Positions 5,701 to 12,150 of a stretch of 12,150 bases of DNA are shown one piece after another. Source of the stretch: an uncultured Endomicrobiia bacterium. GTDB lineage: Bacteria; Elusimicrobiota; Endomicrobiia; Endomicrobiales; Endomicrobiaceae. Position 1 is the first letter of the stretch, and each line of letters starts with the position of its first letter. The notes beneath the pieces were generated by a model. It was not told where the DNA came from and made no database searches. It worked only from the letters and a program-made list of their open reading frames with translations. The stretch spans positions 1 to 12,150 of the forward strand of contig CAJOOL010000032.1 in the NCBI GenBank assembly GCA_905236115.1, given 5' to 3'. A program made the position numbers and the translations under genes.

Positions 5701-8212
5701 GTTGATTACGATTGAAAGGGATAAAGTTTATGCATACAAGTGGTTTAATATGGATACCAACAGCAAACTCTGTTCAATAACCGTTCCGAAAAATATTGAC
5801 GACGGAGCATACTTAAATGTTTCCGTTTTAAAAGATAAAAATGCAAAAGAAATATTTTTAAATCCTCACAGCTATGCTTTAAAATATTTTAAAGTTATGA
5901 CCGATGATACAAAAGAAGTAAAACCGAAAATCACCGCTACCGATACGGTAAAACCCGGGACCGATTTAAAAATAGAATATTCATCGTCAAAACCTGCAAG
6001 GATAATTCTCTACGGTGTTGATGAGGGAATACTTCAGGTTGCAAAGTACAAAACACCCAATCCGTTATCTTATTTTTTAAGAAAGCCGGCACTGGACGTA
6101 AATTCTTATCAGACTTTGGATTTGTTTCTGCCGGAATTTTCCGTAATAAAAGAAGTTTACGGCATCGGCGGAGACGGCGATAATGATTTTGGTGCGGCGG
6201 CGGAACTTTTAAATGCGGGATTAAATCCTTTTAAAAGAAAGACACAGGCTCCGGTAGTATTTTGGTCGGGAATAATTAACTGTGACGGAAATCCGAAAAC
6301 TTACACTTATAAAGTTCCGGATTATTTTAACGGCCGGATAAGAATTATGTGTGTTGCGGTAAGCGGAAATACGTCTTTCGGCAGCAGCGAAAAATCCGTT
6401 GTCGTCCGTGCACCGATAGTTTTATCGGCAGGGGCTCCCGTTGTTGCGGCACCGTCGGATGTCTTTGACGTTACTTTAAAAATTGCAAACAGCAAAGATG
6501 ATTTTAAAGATGCAGATTTGGACGTAAAAATTTCGGTTTCGGATAATCTGGAAGTTCAGAAAGAAAAAACAAAAAAACTTGCTTTAAAATACGGCAGCGA
6601 AGATACCGTAAGTTTTAAAATTAAAGCACTTGACAAGCTCGGTAATGCCGTAATCAAATTTGATGTAACGGATAAAATTTCTGGGGATAAAACGAATACT
6701 TCTTCAACGTTAAGCGTCCGCCCGGCAAGCGTATATGCAACCGATATTGTTACCGGCAAAAATAAAAATAAAAATTTTAAAATAAAAATTTTTAAAAACA
6801 TTGCCGGCTATAAAGAATTTTCCGATAAAAATATCGTCGTATCAAATAATCCTTTAACTGTAGCTTTAGGATTGGAAAATTATTTGGAAAAATTTCCTCA
6901 CGGCTGCACGGAACAGATTACCAGCCAAACATATCCTGCCGTTGTTTTATACGGACTTACACCGGAAAGCCAAGAAACTTTTAAACGTTATATTGAAAAA
7001 TTGGCGGTAAGGCAAAAATTTGACGGAGGTTTTTCCTTATGGCCGGACAGCGATTATGTTCATCAAGATGTATCTCTTTATGTTCTTCAGTTTCTTACGG
7101 ACGCAAAAAGTTTAGGATACAATGTTCCCGAAACGATGTTCAGAAAACTTCTCGGTTGGACAAAAAATTTTATTAAAGAGCCCGATGATAATTATGAAGC
7201 CGCTATGCAGGCAAAAGCTCTGTATCTTTTGGCGAGAAATTCCGTATCTCTTACCGGACAATTGTCAAAACTGGAAGATTATTACGAAAGCAATGTTAAG
7301 AATTGGCGTAAAACCATAGATGGAGCATACATCGCCTGCACTTATAAACTTTTACAAAACAAAGATAAAGCCGAAGAAATAATAAAGAATTTTGAAATTG
7401 AAGAAAAATATTATTATTATTCCGATTATGATTCTTCCTTTATAAGAAATATGACATATATTTATCTTATTTCAAATCATTTTCCCAAACTGCTGAACAA
7501 TTCAAAAATTGAGAATTTAATACAGTCCGCCGCCGATAATATTGTAAACAAAAATTACAATACTTTAAGCTCCGCAAGAACCGTTCTGGCAGTTGCTTCT
7601 TATGCAAAAGCCAACGAATATAAAGACGAAAATATAGAAATATTTATTGACGGCAAAAAAGCCGAAACATCCAAAAATAAACTTGGTTTTATGCAGGCAA
7701 AAATTCCCTTTAAAGCCGAAGATATACAAATAAAATCAGGCTCTGCAGGACAGCTGGGATTATTTTATACCATAACTCAGCAGGGATTTTTTAAAGATAA
7801 AAAACAGGATGTATCGGAAGGTTTGAAAATCAGTAAAAAATATTTTGATAAAGACGAAAAAGAAATAAACGGTGCAAGATTGGGCGACGAGGTTACCGTT
7901 AAAATATTTATTGAAACAACCGACGGAACATATAAAGATAATATCGCAATAACGGATTTGCTTCCCGGAGGATTAAGTATTATTTCCGGAAGTTTGCAAG
8001 GCGGTTATGACAGTTTTGATATAAGAGAAGACAGGATTTTAATCTACACTTCCGCCGGGCAGGAAGCAAAAGAATTTACTTACAAAGCAAAAGCCGCTGC
8101 TCCCGGAACATTTATACTTCCTGCGGCGGAAGCATATCATTTATATGATGTTACGAAATATGCCGTTTCAAAAGATTCCGTATTTAAAGTCAAGGAAAGA
8201 CTGAATAATTAG
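2720..8212 (+). CDS. Alpha-2-macroglobulin family lipoprotein (YfhM-like) with thioester
   Basis: This is a very large (1830-residue) secreted lipoprotein, longer than E. coli YfhM (about 1650). Bacterial macroglobulins are thought to trap proteases that enter the periplasm. The N-terminus has a lysine cluster, a hydrophobic stretch and a lipobox LFNSC with Cys20 as lipid anchor. Macroglobulin MG repeats follow. The family hallmark FTDRGIYKPGE is at 608-618, and the central A2M domain (VFWSGI... VPDYFNGRIRI) at about 1178-1250. The thioester motif GCTEQ has Cys1396 and Gln1399, inside a helical thioester domain (about 1370-1660). A C-terminal MG-like domain runs from about 1697. Oddities are a Tyr/Asp-rich segment at 411-434 and a YYYY run near 1565. 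The start is supported by AGGAG (2708-2712), 7 nt before the ATG. pbpC follows at 66 nt, the classic partner gene. The thioester being intact suggests an active trap. Confidence 0.95.
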   Translation: MKKKLLFLFLAFAGLLFNSCKSSNSDKINLEITSPKITEISLNEENESFLSSPDNVYIYNIPSEQIHLKSGEDINGYVTITPNLRGHWSLENDKPDFYKMVFIPEKDWLPNKKYKVTINKKIFKNPEKVTSFNLNFSTKENGINVQDFYLWHDEQNLDLFGIKATVKFDFPVEEPEISLKNDKTELKPEITFDKHKRYCFINYQPITLTDKKQTVKLKVLNKEQTLTIPESGKFFKLEETQTDILGKDNDAVQAIIMEFTDFVSAQEVEKNIDVYLLPKNIDWNIKSLEDAEKILKDCEKVKVQALPQDASEKIVALKYDKPLYDRYLYIELKNTTKSKSGHLLNETEKRIEYIKNFSTELKFVGYGNILSAYGDKNLTISSRLVNNVNVKISRFFPDRLNLFISQNFYKTNDYYCYYNNDDYEYDYGYDNYYGIQDKDISEIFNEKISLKGGTGINYSSVDLNKYIKDGKMGLFNVEISGNGIKRRKFILISDIGIIYKKDCDNRIKLFAVSLSSGKPLEYARVSLLARNGTELIVKNTDSDGTCDFEDLSHFVNEKEPVAFVVSKNNDVSFIPINRGERDIIYSKYDTGGKSVSEIRYKNIDAYIFTDRGIYKPGEKIKFSAILKNEKNTALSGFPVRAEIENPDGKIIFNKNITSSPDGFIESEYLSEAASKTGVYKINIYNSKKFVSSCEFKIEEFKEDKLKIESSVDGDLHKGWQDMKGLSGKVKLQNLYGMPAQGNEVKATVYLIPEAFNFKEYKDYRFSDFVSDNKAKIKNVQDILETKKTSSSGEVSYDLSFAQYETGTYRLLFCAEGFERESGASVKSYSQQIVSPNDYIVGYKTLSKLNFVDKNSKAVINFIAVDRDLKKINLEKLKLKTYSLQYISVPVKEYNGRYKYHSVKQAKEISSMDFSISENSSDFALNTSLAGNYKIEITDKKDKKLLSIDYVIAGGSSLGSQLEKNSELFINLRNDIVKGGEELEFNVTSPFKGVGLITIERDKVYAYKWFNMDTNSKLCSITVPKNIDDGAYLNVSVLKDKNAKEIFLNPHSYALKYFKVMTDDTKEVKPKITATDTVKPGTDLKIEYSSSKPARIILYGVDEGILQVAKYKTPNPLSYFLRKPALDVNSYQTLDLFLPEFSVIKEVYGIGGDGDNDFGAAAELLNAGLNPFKRKTQAPVVFWSGIINCDGNPKTYTYKVPDYFNGRIRIMCVAVSGNTSFGSSEKSVVVRAPIVLSAGAPVVAAPSDVFDVTLKIANSKDDFKDADLDVKISVSDNLEVQKEKTKKLALKYGSEDTVSFKIKALDKLGNAVIKFDVTDKISGDKTNTSSTLSVRPASVYATDIVTGKNKNKNFKIKIFKNIAGYKEFSDKNIVVSNNPLTVALGLENYLEKFPHGCTEQITSQTYPAVVLYGLTPESQETFKRYIEKLAVRQKFDGGFSLWPDSDYVHQDVSLYVLQFLTDAKSLGYNVPETMFRKLLGWTKNFIKEPDDNYEAAMQAKALYLLARNSVSLTGQLSKLEDYYESNVKNWRKTIDGAYIACTYKLLQNKDKAEEIIKNFEIEEKYYYYSDYDSSFIRNMTYIYLISNHFPKLLNNSKIENLIQSAADNIVNKNYNTLSSARTVLAVASYAKANEYKDENIEIFIDGKKAETSKNKLGFMQAKIPFKAEDIQIKSGSAGQLGLFYTITQQGFFKDKKQDVSEGLKISKKYFDKDEKEINGARLGDEVTVKIFIETTDGTYKDNIAITDLLPGGLSIISGSLQGGYDSFDIREDRILIYTSAGQEAKEFTYKAKAAAPGTFILPAAEAYHLYDVTKYAVSKDSVFKVKERLNN

Positions 8213-8213
8213 A

Positions 8214-8253
8214 CCTTGCGGTTTCCGTTTGGGGATTAATCAGCGTTTCCTAA
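8214..8253 (+). repeat. Dispersed ~40-bp repeat, copy A
   Basis: The sequence from CCTTGCGG to GTTTCCTAA (40 nt) starts one base after the macroglobulin stop codon. It matches the reverse complement of 12032-12070 at about 34 of 40 aligned positions, with one single-base gap. The core ATTAATCAG is identical. It lies inside the macroglobulin-pbpC spacer, so a dispersed element seems to have landed between two genes that are presumably co-transcribed. Confidence 0.7.
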
Positions 8254-8278
8254 TGTCTGAAAATTTTCTGAAAAATTT

Positions 8279-10699
8279 ATGTTGAAAAAATTAAAAAACC
8301 ATGCCGAATATATTATTATATTTTTAATGATATGTTCGGCGGTTGTTTTGGCGATAAGATTTTTACCGAGAGAAAAAATTTTAAACGATTATACGTTTTC
8401 AAAATCATTTTTTTCCCGAGACGGGAGACTTCTGCGTATTACGGTTTCTTATGATGATAAATACAGAATTTTTTATCCGTTAAACGCAATACCAGAACAA
8501 ATTCAACAGGCAGTTTTGATGTATGAAGATAAAAATTTTTATTATCATACAGGCATAAATCCCGTTTCTTTTTTCAGAGCAGTATGGACAACTTTTATAA
8601 CAAAAAAGAAAAAACTGGGGGCATCCACAATCTCAATGCAGACGGCAAGAATTCTGTATAACTTAAACACAAAAACCGTAAGCGGAAAATTAAAACAAAT
8701 GTTTCTGGCATTATGGCTGGAAATGAGATATTCAAAAAAAGATATTTTGGAAGCATATCTTAACACTGCTCCTTACGGTTATAACATTGAGGGAATAGGT
8801 GCTGCTTCGTTGATTTATTTCGGTAAAAGATTGAAAGATTTGGATATTTGCGAAATACTTACACTTGCCGTAATTCCGCAAAATCCCAATATGAGAAGAC
8901 CGTCGGTAAAAAGCGGTTTTGAAAAAATGAAAACGGCAAGAAAAATACTCTATAACAAATGGAAAAAGAAATATCCAGAAAGTAAAAACAAAGAACATTT
9001 TTTTGATATGCCTATGAGCATAAAAACACCTAAAGAGCTGCCTTTTTATACTCCGCATATCGTAAATTATTTGAATTGCAAAATAAACAAAAATGAAATT
9101 TATACAACCATAGATTTGAAACTTCAAATGCTTTTTGAACAGCGTATAAAAAAATACATTGACAAAAATAATTATCTCGGGATAAAAAATGCTTCGGTAC
9201 TTTTGTTGAATGCAAAAACCATGCAGGCAGAAGTCGCCACAGGTTCGGCAGATTTTTTAAACAATGATATTTTGGGACAGATTGACGGAATAAGAGCCAA
9301 AAGAATGGCAGGTTCCGTTTTAAAAACTTTTATTTACGGTTTGGCTTTGGAAAACGGACTTATTTGTCCGACAACATTATTAAAAGATACACTTCAATAT
9401 TTTTCCATATATGCACCGGAAAATTCCGACAGGCAGTTTTATGGTCCCGTATTTGCACAGGATGCTTTAATAAACAGCCGTAACATTCCCGCAATAAAAC
9501 TTTTGAATGAAATCGACATAGAAAAGTTTTTAAATCTTCTTAAAATCGGCGGCGTAAAAAAACTAAAGTCAGCCGAACATTACGGTGTAAGTGCCGCAAT
9601 AGGAACGGTGGATGTTTCGGCTGAAGAAGTCGCAAAACTTTATTCTGCACTTTTAAACGGCGGTAAAATAAAAGAAATAAACTATACCGTTGACGATGAC
9701 AGTATCGGAAATGACGGATACAAAAACAGTAATCAAAGCTCTAAAAACAGAAGTTCCGGAAATACCGGCGGAAATAAAATTCAAAAAAATGAAAACAATA
9801 AAACAATATTTTCCGCCGAAACGGCTTTTATTTTGTTTGATATGCTGGCTCATAATCCTGCCCCGAAAAATTTCAATATATCGGATAAATACGGGAATAA
9901 AATAAAAGTTGCATGGAAAACAGGAACATCATACTGTTTTAAAGATGCCTGGGCTGCAGGTGCGTTCGGCGATTATATTTTGGTTGTATGGGTGGGAAAT
10001 TTTTCCGGTGAAAGCAATTCCAATTTTTGGGGAAGAACTGCCGCGGGGAATTTATTTTTTGAGCTTGTAAGAACTGTTGTGTCCGATAAAAACGGTCAGA
10101 GCTTTTTTCCTCCCGATATAAAAGGTTTGAATGTAAAAAAAATAAAAGTCTGTTCCGTAAGCGGAGCCGTTGCAAATAAATTTTGTCCCAAAACAAAAGA
10201 AAGTTATTTTATACCGGGAAAATCGCCGATAAATTTATGCGGTATTCACAGAAATATTTTGATAGACAATAAGACGGGCTTAAGAACGAATTTTGAAATT
10301 AAAGGAAAAACACATTATGAAGTTTATGAGTTTTGGCCGTCGGATATTTTAAATCTTTTTGAAAAAGCCGGAATAAAAAAGAAACTTCCGCCGGCATATA
10401 TGCCGAATATAAATTTAAACGACGTATCGGCTTACGGAAACCCGCCGAAAATATTTCTGCCTTTAAAAGATGTTATTTATAAAATAGAGCCTAAAGAAAA
10501 AATTATTCCTTTAAAAGCAGACATTGACGCCGACGCCGATACGGTTTATTGGTTTGTTGACGGAAATCTCGCCGGAAGCAGCAAAAAAAATGAAACTCTT
10601 TTTATAACGGCTTCAAGCGGTAAACACAGCGTTCAGGCTGTAGATAATCTGAACAGATTTTCTTTTGTTGATTTTGACGTTGAATATATTTTAAAATAA
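8279..10699 (+). CDS. pbpC: Penicillin-binding protein 1C (bifunctional peptidoglycan synthase)
   Basis: This is an inner-membrane enzyme of 806 residues that polymerises glycan strands and carries a transpeptidase domain facing the periplasm. One membrane helix lies at about 11-27. The GT51 domain shows EDKNFYYHTG with catalytic Glu83, GASTISMQTAR (114-124), KKDILEAYLN with Glu158, and the YG-GIGAA-YF motif. The transpeptidase has S346-V-L-K349, S400-R-N402 and K547-T-G549, so all active-site motifs are intact. A Cys/His cluster (C625, C636, C654, H657) and a C-terminal BiPBP_C domain (about 721-803) are typical of PBP1C. A hydrophilic Asn/Ser/Lys-rich stretch at 472-508 looks like an insertion. 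An in-frame stop at 8258-8260 fixes the start at ATG 8279. No Shine-Dalgarno is visible; instead a tandem TCTGAAAATTT-type duplication precedes the ATG. It is likely co-transcribed with the macroglobulin gene. Confidence 0.96.
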   Translation: MLKKLKNHAEYIIIFLMICSAVVLAIRFLPREKILNDYTFSKSFFSRDGRLLRITVSYDDKYRIFYPLNAIPEQIQQAVLMYEDKNFYYHTGINPVSFFRAVWTTFITKKKKLGASTISMQTARILYNLNTKTVSGKLKQMFLALWLEMRYSKKDILEAYLNTAPYGYNIEGIGAASLIYFGKRLKDLDICEILTLAVIPQNPNMRRPSVKSGFEKMKTARKILYNKWKKKYPESKNKEHFFDMPMSIKTPKELPFYTPHIVNYLNCKINKNEIYTTIDLKLQMLFEQRIKKYIDKNNYLGIKNASVLLLNAKTMQAEVATGSADFLNNDILGQIDGIRAKRMAGSVLKTFIYGLALENGLICPTTLLKDTLQYFSIYAPENSDRQFYGPVFAQDALINSRNIPAIKLLNEIDIEKFLNLLKIGGVKKLKSAEHYGVSAAIGTVDVSAEEVAKLYSALLNGGKIKEINYTVDDDSIGNDGYKNSNQSSKNRSSGNTGGNKIQKNENNKTIFSAETAFILFDMLAHNPAPKNFNISDKYGNKIKVAWKTGTSYCFKDAWAAGAFGDYILVVWVGNFSGESNSNFWGRTAAGNLFFELVRTVVSDKNGQSFFPPDIKGLNVKKIKVCSVSGAVANKFCPKTKESYFIPGKSPINLCGIHRNILIDNKTGLRTNFEIKGKTHYEVYEFWPSDILNLFEKAGIKKKLPPAYMPNINLNDVSAYGNPPKIFLPLKDVIYKIEPKEKIIPLKADIDADADTVYWFVDGNLAGSSKKNETLFITASSGKHSVQAVDNLNRFSFVDFDVEYILK

Positions 10700-11299
10700 T
10701 CAGATTAAAAATTCCAAAGCGGATTTTTTAAAATTTTCAAGAGCCAAAGCTCTGTGGCTGATTTTGTTTTTTATTTCTTCGCCCAGCTTGGCAAAAGTCT
10801 TTTCATATTTCGGAACATAAAACAACGGATCATAGCCGAAACCTTCCGCACCGGAAAGTTCCAACGCAATATAACCTTTTATTTTTCCTTCGGCAATAAT
10901 TTTAATTTCGCCTTGCGGATTGCTTAAAGCGATAACACATCTGAACTGTGCCTGTCTGTTTTCAAGAGGAACACCGTTAAGAGCTTTCAGCAATTTTTGA
11001 TTATTATCGTTATATGTGCAGTGCTCGCCGGCATAACGGGAAGAATACACGCCCGGTGCACCTTTTAAATAATTTACTTCCAGTCCCGTATCGTCGGCAA
11101 CAGCCCAAGAATTAAAATATTTTGCAACTTCTGCCGCTTTCTTTTTTGCGTTGTCTTCAAGAGTCTGTCCGTCTTCAACAACTTCCGGATATTTTTCAAA
11201 ATCCGTCATCGGTTTTATTTTTATCGGCAAATCTTTCAAAATATCCGTAATCTCTTCTACTTTATGTTTGTTACCCGTAGCCAAAATTATTTCTTTCAT
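10700..11299 (-). CDS. rdgB: XTP/dITP diphosphatase (RdgB/HAM1 family)
   Basis: This cytoplasmic enzyme hydrolyses non-canonical purine triphosphates (dITP, XTP, ITP) to monophosphates and so keeps them out of DNA and RNA. The 199 residues match the family length. Motifs seen: LATGNKHK (6-13) near the N-terminus, VEDGQTLEDNA (41-51), VADDTGLEV with the acidic pair D69/D70, GAPGVYSSRYAG, EGFGYDPLF for base and phosphate recognition, and the C-terminal ISHRALA. I choose the ATG at 11299 because GGAG (11308-11305) is 5 nt before it. An upstream in-frame ATG at 11323 would add eight residues not typical of the family. It lies 27 nt after the rph stop codon, so the pair is probably one transcript. 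Its stop codon directly abuts the stop of convergent pbpC. Confidence 0.96.
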   Translation of the reverse strand: MKEIILATGNKHKVEEITDILKDLPIKIKPMTDFEKYPEVVEDGQTLEDNAKKKAAEVAKYFNSWAVADDTGLEVNYLKGAPGVYSSRYAGEHCTYNDNNQKLLKALNGVPLENRQAQFRCVIALSNPQGEIKIIAEGKIKGYIALELSGAEGFGYDPLFYVPKYEKTFAKLGEEIKNKISHRALALENFKKSALEFLI

Positions 11300-11304
11300 T
11301 TTTG

Positions 11305-11308
11305 CTCC
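11305..11308 (-). promoter_or_regulatory. Ribosome binding site deciding the rdgB start
   Basis: GGAG on the minus strand lies 5 nt before the ATG at 11299, within the rph-rdgB spacer. It favours the 199-residue product over the longer reading from 11323. Confidence 0.7.
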
Positions 11309-11326
11309 ACAATCATAAATCATAAA

Positions 11327-12013
11327 TTACAAATTTCCCAAAACTTTCTTCTGCTCTTTTATCACTTCGTCAATTCCTGTCTTGGCGGCATCAAGCATTT
11401 TATCCAAATCCTGTCTGGAAAAAGTATGTCCTTCTGCCGTTCCCTGCACTTCCACAAGCTCGCCGTTTTCCATCATTACAATATTCATATCAATATCTGC
11501 AACGTTGTCTTCTTTTGCGGATAAATCAAGTACCATTTCTTTGCCGACAAATCCTACGCTTATTGCGGCAAGGAAACCTTTTAAGGGATTTTCTTTTATT
11601 AAATCATTTTGTTGAAGTTTTTTCATAGCCATGGCAAGTGCGATAAAACCGCCGTTGATTGAAGCCGTTCTTGTTCCGCCGTCAGCTCTTAAAACATCAC
11701 AGTCTATTGTTATTGTTCTCTTACCTAATTTTTCCAAATCCACACAGGCTCTTAAAGCTCTTCCTACAAGACGGGAAATTTCCTGAGATCTGCCGTTTTG
11801 AAGTTTCTTTCTGGAAATTCTTTCGTCACAGGATCTGGGCATCATGGAATATTCGGCAGTTACCCAGCCGTGTTCTTTTTTTTCCGCTTCAATAAAAGGC
11901 GGAACTTTTTCTTCTACGGAAGCTACGCAAAGAACTTTAGTTTCTCCCAAAGAAAATATACATGAACCTTCCGCATGTTTTAAAAAATCTTTTTCAATTG
12001 CTATTTTTCTCAT
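11327..12013 (-). CDS. rph: Ribonuclease PH, with shortened N-terminus
   Basis: RNase PH is a phosphate-dependent 3'-5' exoribonuclease that trims tRNA precursors; it acts as a hexameric ring in the cytoplasm. Motifs seen: FLKHAEGS (10-17), GWVTAEYSMMPR (49-60), GRSQEISRLVGRALRA (74-89), DCDVLRADGGTRTAS (104-118) with the phosphate-binding GTR, and EDNVADIDMNIVM (168-180) with the conserved acidic residues D173 and D175. VEVQGTAEG follows. The product is 228 residues, about ten fewer than E. coli RNase PH. The missing part is the N-terminal segment that normally has an RP-GR motif. The start is firm: AGGAG (12024-12020) is 6 nt before the ATG, and a TAA lies in frame two codons upstream. It is the first gene of the rph-rdgB unit. 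Confidence 0.96.
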   Translation of the reverse strand: MRKIAIEKDFLKHAEGSCIFSLGETKVLCVASVEEKVPPFIEAEKKEHGWVTAEYSMMPRSCDERISRKKLQNGRSQEISRLVGRALRACVDLEKLGKRTITIDCDVLRADGGTRTASINGGFIALAMAMKKLQQNDLIKENPLKGFLAAISVGFVGKEMVLDLSAKEDNVADIDMNIVMMENGELVEVQGTAEGHTFSRQDLDKMLDAAKTGIDEVIKEQKKVLGNL

Positions 12014-12019
12014 ATTTTA

Positions 12020-12024
12020 CTCCT
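12020..12024 (-). promoter_or_regulatory. Ribosome binding site deciding the rph start
   Basis: AGGAG on the minus strand lies 6 nt before the ATG at 12013. An in-frame TAA sits between it and the ATG, so translation cannot begin further upstream in this frame. This makes the short N-terminus of RNase PH a property of the sequence rather than of start choice. Confidence 0.8.
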
Positions 12025-12031
12025 ATAACTT

Positions 12032-12070
12032 TTAGGAAACACTGATTAATTCTGAACGGAAAACGCAAGG
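12032..12070 (-). repeat. Dispersed ~40-bp repeat, copy B (inverted relative to copy A)
   Basis: This is the minus-strand copy of the element at 8214-8253: CCTTGCGT at one end, GTTTCCTAA at the other, core ATTAATCAG identical. It lies just upstream of the rph ribosome binding site, so it may be part of the rph leader or promoter. Copies A and B together bracket pbpC, rdgB and rph in inverted orientation. Confidence 0.7.
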
Positions 12071-12150
12071 CTTTTTGCCTCTAAATTCGTTGGAGTTTCT
12101 AGAGATAAGTTACCAACTATCCCTGCGAAACTCCGCTTGAAGCTGTTCAA
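12046..12150 (-). other. Short open frame at the right edge, possible 3' end of a small gene or translated repeat
   Basis: On the minus strand a frame is open from the window edge (12150) to a TAA at 12048-12046, giving 34 residues with no stop. It ends inside repeat copy B (C-terminal residues LAFSVQN). Most of it overlaps a long hairpin, so the frame may be only a by-product of a structured repeat. I do not recognise the peptide. Whether it continues to a real gene cannot be seen here. Confidence 0.25.
12092..12134. repeat. Long near-perfect hairpin upstream of rph
   Basis: The outer arms GGAGTTTC (12092-12099) and GAAACTCC (12127-12134) pair over 8 bp. Just inside, 12101-12111 pairs with 12115-12124 around the 3-nt loop ACC, with one mismatch and one bulged base. 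About 18 bp form from 43 nt. The adjacent 12137-12150 contains a further TTGAA/TTCAA pairing reaching the window edge. It may belong to the same mobile or dispersed element as copy B next to it. Confidence 0.6.

Noticed and set aside
8732..9127. 131-codon minus-strand ORF inside pbpC
   Set aside because: It is fully antisense to the GT51 and linker region of pbpC, and its Phe/Ile/Tyr-rich peptide mirrors the AT-rich codons of the sense gene. No ribosome binding site is apparent.

Overview
The window comes from a bacterium with low-GC DNA and a Gram-negative style envelope. The evidence for the envelope type is a very large lipoprotein of the alpha-2-macroglobulin family followed by a penicillin-binding protein 1C, a pair that works in the periplasm. 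Codon use is AT-rich and even across all main genes. My guess at the lineage is Elusimicrobiota (Endomicrobium-like), with Spirochaetota as the alternative. This rests on general impression rather than a marker, so it is weak.

Layout. Positions 1-20 hold only the first codons of a minus-strand gene that runs off the left edge. Positions 21-775 carry no convincing gene. They hold repeats: two copies of a hairpin element with compensated stem changes, each followed by four 8-nt TTCAACnn units, then other small hairpins and an interspersed repeat core. At 684-752 lies a palindromic operator/promoter region. A small XRE-type repressor (776-1138) follows and probably controls its own promoter. Next come der (1281-2594, ribosome-assembly GTPase), the alpha-2-macroglobulin lipoprotein (2720-8212) and pbpC (8279-10699), all on the plus strand. 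The minus strand then carries rdgB (10700-11299) and rph (11327-12013), read as rph-rdgB. The pbpC and rdgB stop codons abut with no spacer. The right edge (12014-12150) holds an inverted second copy of the ~40-bp repeat found between the macroglobulin gene and pbpC, a long hairpin, and a short open frame.

How the genes work together. The macroglobulin and PBP1C form a known functional pair: a thioester protease trap thought to guard the periplasm, and a peptidoglycan synthase/repair enzyme. RNase PH and RdgB are housekeeping enzymes (tRNA 3'-end trimming and cleansing of non-canonical purine nucleotides). Der is essential for 50S subunit assembly.

Most of the coding content is ordinary. The less ordinary signals are the repressor's nested operator with overlapping divergent promoters facing an ORF-free stretch, the covarying hairpin repeats, an RNase PH lacking its usual first ~10 residues, and the inverted repeat pair bracketing pbpC-rdgB-rph. 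I see no clear new multi-gene system.
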